From Desulfobacterales bacterium (GTDB taxonomy: Bacteria > Desulfobacterota > Desulfobacteria > Desulfobacterales > JAFDCJ01), in NCBI GenBank assembly GCA_029939875.1, contig JAOZSC010000174.1, positions 1-6,120 on the forward strand: DNA of 6,120 nt, given 5' to 3'. The notes beneath the pieces are model-generated. The model did not search any database, was not told the origin of the DNA, and saw nothing but the letters and a program-made list of their open reading frames with translations. Below, one piece after another: positions 3,438 through 6,120 of the stretch (positions within the stretch are counted from its first letter, which is position 1; every line of letters starts with the position of its first letter). A program made the translations under genes and the position numbers.

Positions 3438-6120
3438 TGAACATGCATCATGAAGCGGCGCCGCTTGCAGAGGAAAAGTTTTTAACCCCGGGAGTCATGG
3501 TGCTGCTGGCGCTGATGGCGGTGGGGCTGGCTTTTGTGATCGTGCGGTTTCTTTTCGGCATCGGCAAGGTGGCCAACCTGAACAACCAATTTCCCTGGGG
3601 CATCTGGATCGGAATCGATGTGGCTTCCGGTGTGGCCCTGGCTGCCGGTGGGTTCACCACGGGTGCCATTGCTTACGTGTTCAACCGTGATCAGTATCAT
3701 GCCGTCATCCGCCCGGCCCTGCTCACCGCCATGCTGGGATACACCTTTGTGGTGCTGGGCCTGTTGGTGGACATTGGACGCTACTGGAACATCACCAGCC
3801 CCTTGTTCAATCACAACGGCACCTCCGTGCTGTTTGAAGTGGCCATGTGCGTGATGATTTATTTACATGTGCTGTACATCGAGTTTATTCCCATTGTCAT
3901 CGAACGCTTTAAAGGGCGGGTGCGCCTGCCCGGTCCCCTGGGGGCCTTAAATGGTGCCGTGGAAGGGTTTTTGACCATCGCCGACAAGCTTCTCGGCAAG
4001 GTGATGTTCTTTTTTATTATCCTCGGCATTGTATTGTCCTGTCTGCATCAATCCAGTCTCGGATCCCTGATGCTCATTGCCCCTTACAAGGTTCATCCCC
4101 TGTGGTACACGCCTATTTTGCCGCTGCTGTTTTTGCTGTCTGCTTTTGCCGCCGGCTATCCCATGGTGACCGTTGAATCCATTATCGTGGCCAAGTCTTT
4201 CAACCGGCCGCCGGAAATGGAGGTGCTCACACCGCTGGCCAGGTTCATGCCGCTTTTAATGGGCATTTACCTGGTGTTCAAAATCGGGGATATGATTGTG
4301 CGCGGTACATACGTCTACCTGTTGGACGGTACCTTTCAAACCAATGCATTTGTGGTGGAACTGGTTTTCGGCGCTATTTTTCCCTTTGTGCTGCTGCTGT
4401 TCAAACGGGTGCGCCAGTCCGCCGGCTGGCTGTTTTTTGTATCCTCGATCTGGGTGCTGGGTATTTTGTTAAACCGCATCAACGTTTTTGTAACCAGTTA
4501 TACACCGCCGTACATGATTGAAAAGTACTTCCCGGCCCTGGGGGAGGTGTTTATCACCGTGGGGCTGATCGCTACGCTCATGTTTTTGTACCGGGTGTTC
4601 GTGTTTATCTTCCCGGTGCTCGGAGCGCATCCCAAAAAGATGTCCACGACCCTGCTGGCGTTGTTTGCTTTTTCGGTGTTTTTCAGCTTCCACGGACGGG
4701 CCAATGCAGCGCAAACTGCCGTTGATGCCGCCAAAAAACCGCTGCCGGTTTTTGAAGATACGGTGCCGTCCATCGCGGATGCGCCCAAGCTGCGGATTCT
4801 CAACAGTCCGGTGGTGAATCGTTACAGCGACATTTACGAGTCGGTGCGATTTATGCACAGCAAGCACGCCAACGTGTTGCATGACTGCACTATCTGCCAC
4901 CACCGCATGCCGCGGGAAGAGGGTGACAAGTACGGCGAACCGGTGACCATGGCCCTGCTGCAAAAAAAACAGGAAGTGCCGGTCAGCTGTTCGGTCTGCC
5001 ATGACCGTCCCTTTAACCCCAAGCAGTTGAACACCCCCGGGCTGAAGGGCGCTTATCACCAGCTGTGCATGGACTGCCACCAGGAGGCCGAACAGGTGCC
5101 CCATGTCCGTGGCCCGGTGGTTTACAGTGCCATGGTGCGCGGTCCCATCGCGCGCACACTGGATACCCGGGCGCCAACCGACTGTCTGGCCTGCCACGCC
5201 AAAAAAGTGCCGGATCACCATCAACTGGTCAAGCTCGACAGTGACGTGGATGCCCTGGCGGTGACCGGCAACTGCCTATCCTGCCATCCCAACGAGGGCC
5301 ATGCCATTTTAAAAACCGCCCACTGGAACTGGCAGGGGCCTTCTCCTTACACGGTGGGGCAGGAAAAACGCATCGATATCGGCAAGCGCAGCAATACCAT
5401 CAATAATTTTTGCATTAACCTGAACGGAAACTGGCCGCGGTGCACCAGCTGTCACATCGGCTACGGCTGGAAAGACGCTGATTTTGATTTCAACGACATG
5501 GGGCGCATCGACTGCCTGGTCTGTCACGACACCACCGGGACCTATAAAAAGGCCCCTCCCGGGGCCGGCTTTCCCAAAAAAAACGTGGATCTGGTCAAAG
5601 TCGCCCAAAACGTGGGACGGCCCAGTCGTTCCACCTGTGGCATGAACTGCCATTTTTTGGGTGGCGGCGGGGATGCCGTCAAGCACGGTGACATGAACTC
5701 CCAGTTGAAAGCGCCTGCCGGAGACCATGATGTCCATATGGGGGTCGATGGGAAAGGCATGAATTTCAGATGCCAGGATTGTCATAAGACCCGCAATCAC
5801 ATGATATCCGGGCGCAGTGTTTCCGTGGCGGCCGTGGAAGGCGATCTGTCATGCGAGTACTGCCACACGGACAAACCCCACATCGGGGCGGAACTGGTGG
5901 ACTTTCATCTCAACCGGCACACCAAGCACGTGGCCTGCCAGACCTGTCACATTCCCATATACGCCAAAACTCAACCCACCAAGGTATACTGGGACTGGTC
6001 CAAAGCCGGACAGGACATCAAAGCCGGTAAGGACAAATATGGTATGCCCACATATCTCAAAAAGAAGGGGAGCTTTCGTTGGAAAGAAGCGGTCAAACCC
6101 ACCTATGCCTGGTACAACGG
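3437..6120 (+). CDS. NrfD/HybB-type quinol protein fused to tetrahaem and octahaem (OTR-family) cytochrome c, 3' end outside window
   Basis: The frame is open for 894 codons to the window edge with no stop. Residues 1-395 are an NrfD/HybB-type membrane protein with ten predicted helices (about 18-41, 54-81, 89-113, 129-155, 188-214, 222-251, 266-288, 302-323, 330-352, 367-394); this family exchanges electrons with quinones. Basic loops put both ends of this part in the cytoplasm. Residues 402-424 form an eleventh hydrophobic segment that looks like a Sec signal peptide. About 430-598 is a tetrahaem class III-like module with CXXCH at 484, 518, 544 and 583. From about 600 the sequence follows the octahaem tetrathionate-reductase family (HWNW, NWPRCTSCHIGYGWKD, CLVCHDTTGTYKK, GGGGDAVKHGD): motifs at 613, 669, 693, 779, 806 and 834, plus CGMNCH (CX3CH) at 734. 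The family's final haem and about 200 residues should lie beyond the edge. OTR from Shewanella reduces tetrathionate, nitrite and hydroxylamine in vitro; the substrate here is unknown. Confidence 0.92.
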   Translation, partial: MNMHHEAAPLAEEKFLTPGVMVLLALMAVGLAFVIVRFLFGIGKVANLNNQFPWGIWIGIDVASGVALAAGGFTTGAIAYVFNRDQYHAVIRPALLTAMLGYTFVVLGLLVDIGRYWNITSPLFNHNGTSVLFEVAMCVMIYLHVLYIEFIPIVIERFKGRVRLPGPLGALNGAVEGFLTIADKLLGKVMFFFIILGIVLSCLHQSSLGSLMLIAPYKVHPLWYTPILPLLFLLSAFAAGYPMVTVESIIVAKSFNRPPEMEVLTPLARFMPLLMGIYLVFKIGDMIVRGTYVYLLDGTFQTNAFVVELVFGAIFPFVLLLFKRVRQSAGWLFFVSSIWVLGILLNRINVFVTSYTPPYMIEKYFPALGEVFITVGLIATLMFLYRVFVFIFPVLGAHPKKMSTTLLALFAFSVFFSFHGRANAAQTAVDAAKKPLPVFEDTVPSIADAPKLRILNSPVVNRYSDIYESVRFMHSKHANVLHDCTICHHRMPREEGDKYGEPVTMALLQKKQEVPVSCSVCHDRPFNPKQLNTPGLKGAYHQLCMDCHQEAEQVPHVRGPVVYSAMVRGPIARTLDTRAPTDCLACHAKKVPDHHQLVKLDSDVDALAVTGNCLSCHPNEGHAILKTAHWNWQGPSPYTVGQEKRIDIGKRSNTINNFCINLNGNWPRCTSCHIGYGWKDADFDFNDMGRIDCLVCHDTTGTYKKAPPGAGFPKKNVDLVKVAQNVGRPSRSTCGMNCHFLGGGGDAVKHGDMNSQLKAPAGDHDVHMGVDGKGMNFRCQDCHKTRNHMISGRSVSVAAVEGDLSCEYCHTDKPHIGAELVDFHLNRHTKHVACQTCHIPIYAKTQPTKVYWDWSKAGQDIKAGKDKYGMPTYLKKKGSFRWKEAVKPTYAWYN
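4640..4708 (+). other. Internal signal-peptide-like segment at the NrfD-cytochrome junction
   Basis: Residues 402-424 of the fusion start with Met after a basic HPKK, continue with a hydrophobic core (TTLLALFAFSVFFSF) and end in GRANA followed by AQ, a good signal peptidase I site (ANA|AQ). The segment fits a relic of the leader of a once separate cytochrome. It could act as an eleventh membrane helix or be cut to release the cytochrome. The ATG at 4640 has no well-placed Shine-Dalgarno, so independent initiation is unlikely but not excluded. Confidence 0.7.
4724..5230 (+). other. Tetrahaem class III-like cytochrome module of the fusion
   Basis: Four CXXCH motifs (CTICH at 4886, CSVCH at 4988, CMDCH at 5066, CLACH at 5183) lie in about 170 residues. 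The flanking signatures HSKHANVLHDCTICHH, LKGAYHQLCMDCH and PTDCLACHAKKVPDHH are typical of c7/c3-like cytochromes, with spare histidines that can serve as second axial ligands. It sits between the membrane part and the octahaem part, so an electron-relay role is inferred. Confidence 0.7.

Noticed and set aside
4469..5224. Long open frame of 251 codons on the minus strand
   Set aside because: It lies wholly antisense to the NrfD-cytochrome fusion, whose frame holds conserved helices and haem motifs. The antisense product is rich in His, Gly and Arg and has no recognisable domain; it is a mirror of the CXXCH-rich coding sequence.
5309..5800. Open frame of 163 codons on the minus strand
   Set aside because: It is antisense to the octahaem module, has no family motif and is explained by codon bias of the real gene.
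4640..6120. Separate cytochrome gene starting at the ATG at 4640
   Set aside because: The upstream frame is open with no stop between NrfD and the cytochrome, and no Shine-Dalgarno is properly spaced before this ATG (a GGAG lies about 14 bases away). I kept one gene but recorded the internal leader as a feature.
1..6120. CRISPR array, tRNA or rRNA gene, insertion sequence
   Set aside because: I found no regularly spaced repeats, no cloverleaf-like or rRNA-like segment, and no transposase motif or terminal inverted repeats.

Overview
The window looks like a piece of a Desulfobacterota-type (anaerobic, sulfate-reducer-like) chromosome. The reasons are a sigma-54 activator with a cysteine-rich PAS domain, a Tat-exported four-cluster ferredoxin subunit, an NrfD-family quinone-handling membrane protein and a very haem-rich periplasmic cytochrome, all in one control unit. 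The taxonomic assignment is inference; no marker gene is present.

Layout. Positions 1-86 (minus) hold the first 28 codons of a probable membrane permease that leaves the window. Positions 87-565 are AT-rich and hold no gene I recognise, only a possible 20-codon leader ORF, a tandem AACGTT hairpin and several short palindromes. Positions 566-1999 (minus) encode a PAS-AAA+-Fis sigma-54 activator. Positions 2000-2207 form a divergent control region with a near-perfect 18-bp palindrome (candidate activator site), a possible IHF site, an extended -10 for the activator and a convincing -24/-12 promoter for the genes to the right. Rightwards follow a TusA-like small protein whose usual catalytic cysteine is replaced (2208-2435), a HybA-like 4x[4Fe-4S] subunit (2496-3437), and one uninterrupted frame from 3437 to the window end.

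That last frame is the main discovery candidate. It joins a complete 10-helix NrfD/HybB-type quinol-interacting protein, a sequence that looks like a Sec signal peptide with a cleavage site, a tetrahaem class III-like cytochrome module, and most of an octahaem tetrathionate-reductase-family (OTR) cytochrome. Eleven haem-binding motifs are visible and a twelfth is expected beyond the edge. The helix count and positive-inside charges place the cytochrome part in the periplasm, so the fusion is topologically sensible.

Working model (inference). The activator senses a redox, metal or sulfur signal through its PAS domain and switches on the operon through sigma-54. The NrfD part exchanges electrons with the menaquinone pool, the HybA-like subunit and tetrahaem module relay them, and the OTR module acts on a small periplasmic substrate, perhaps a sulfur or nitrogen oxyanion. 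The TusA-like gene hints at sulfur chemistry. No molybdopterin or hydrogenase catalytic subunit is seen in the window, so the haem protein itself may be the catalytic part.
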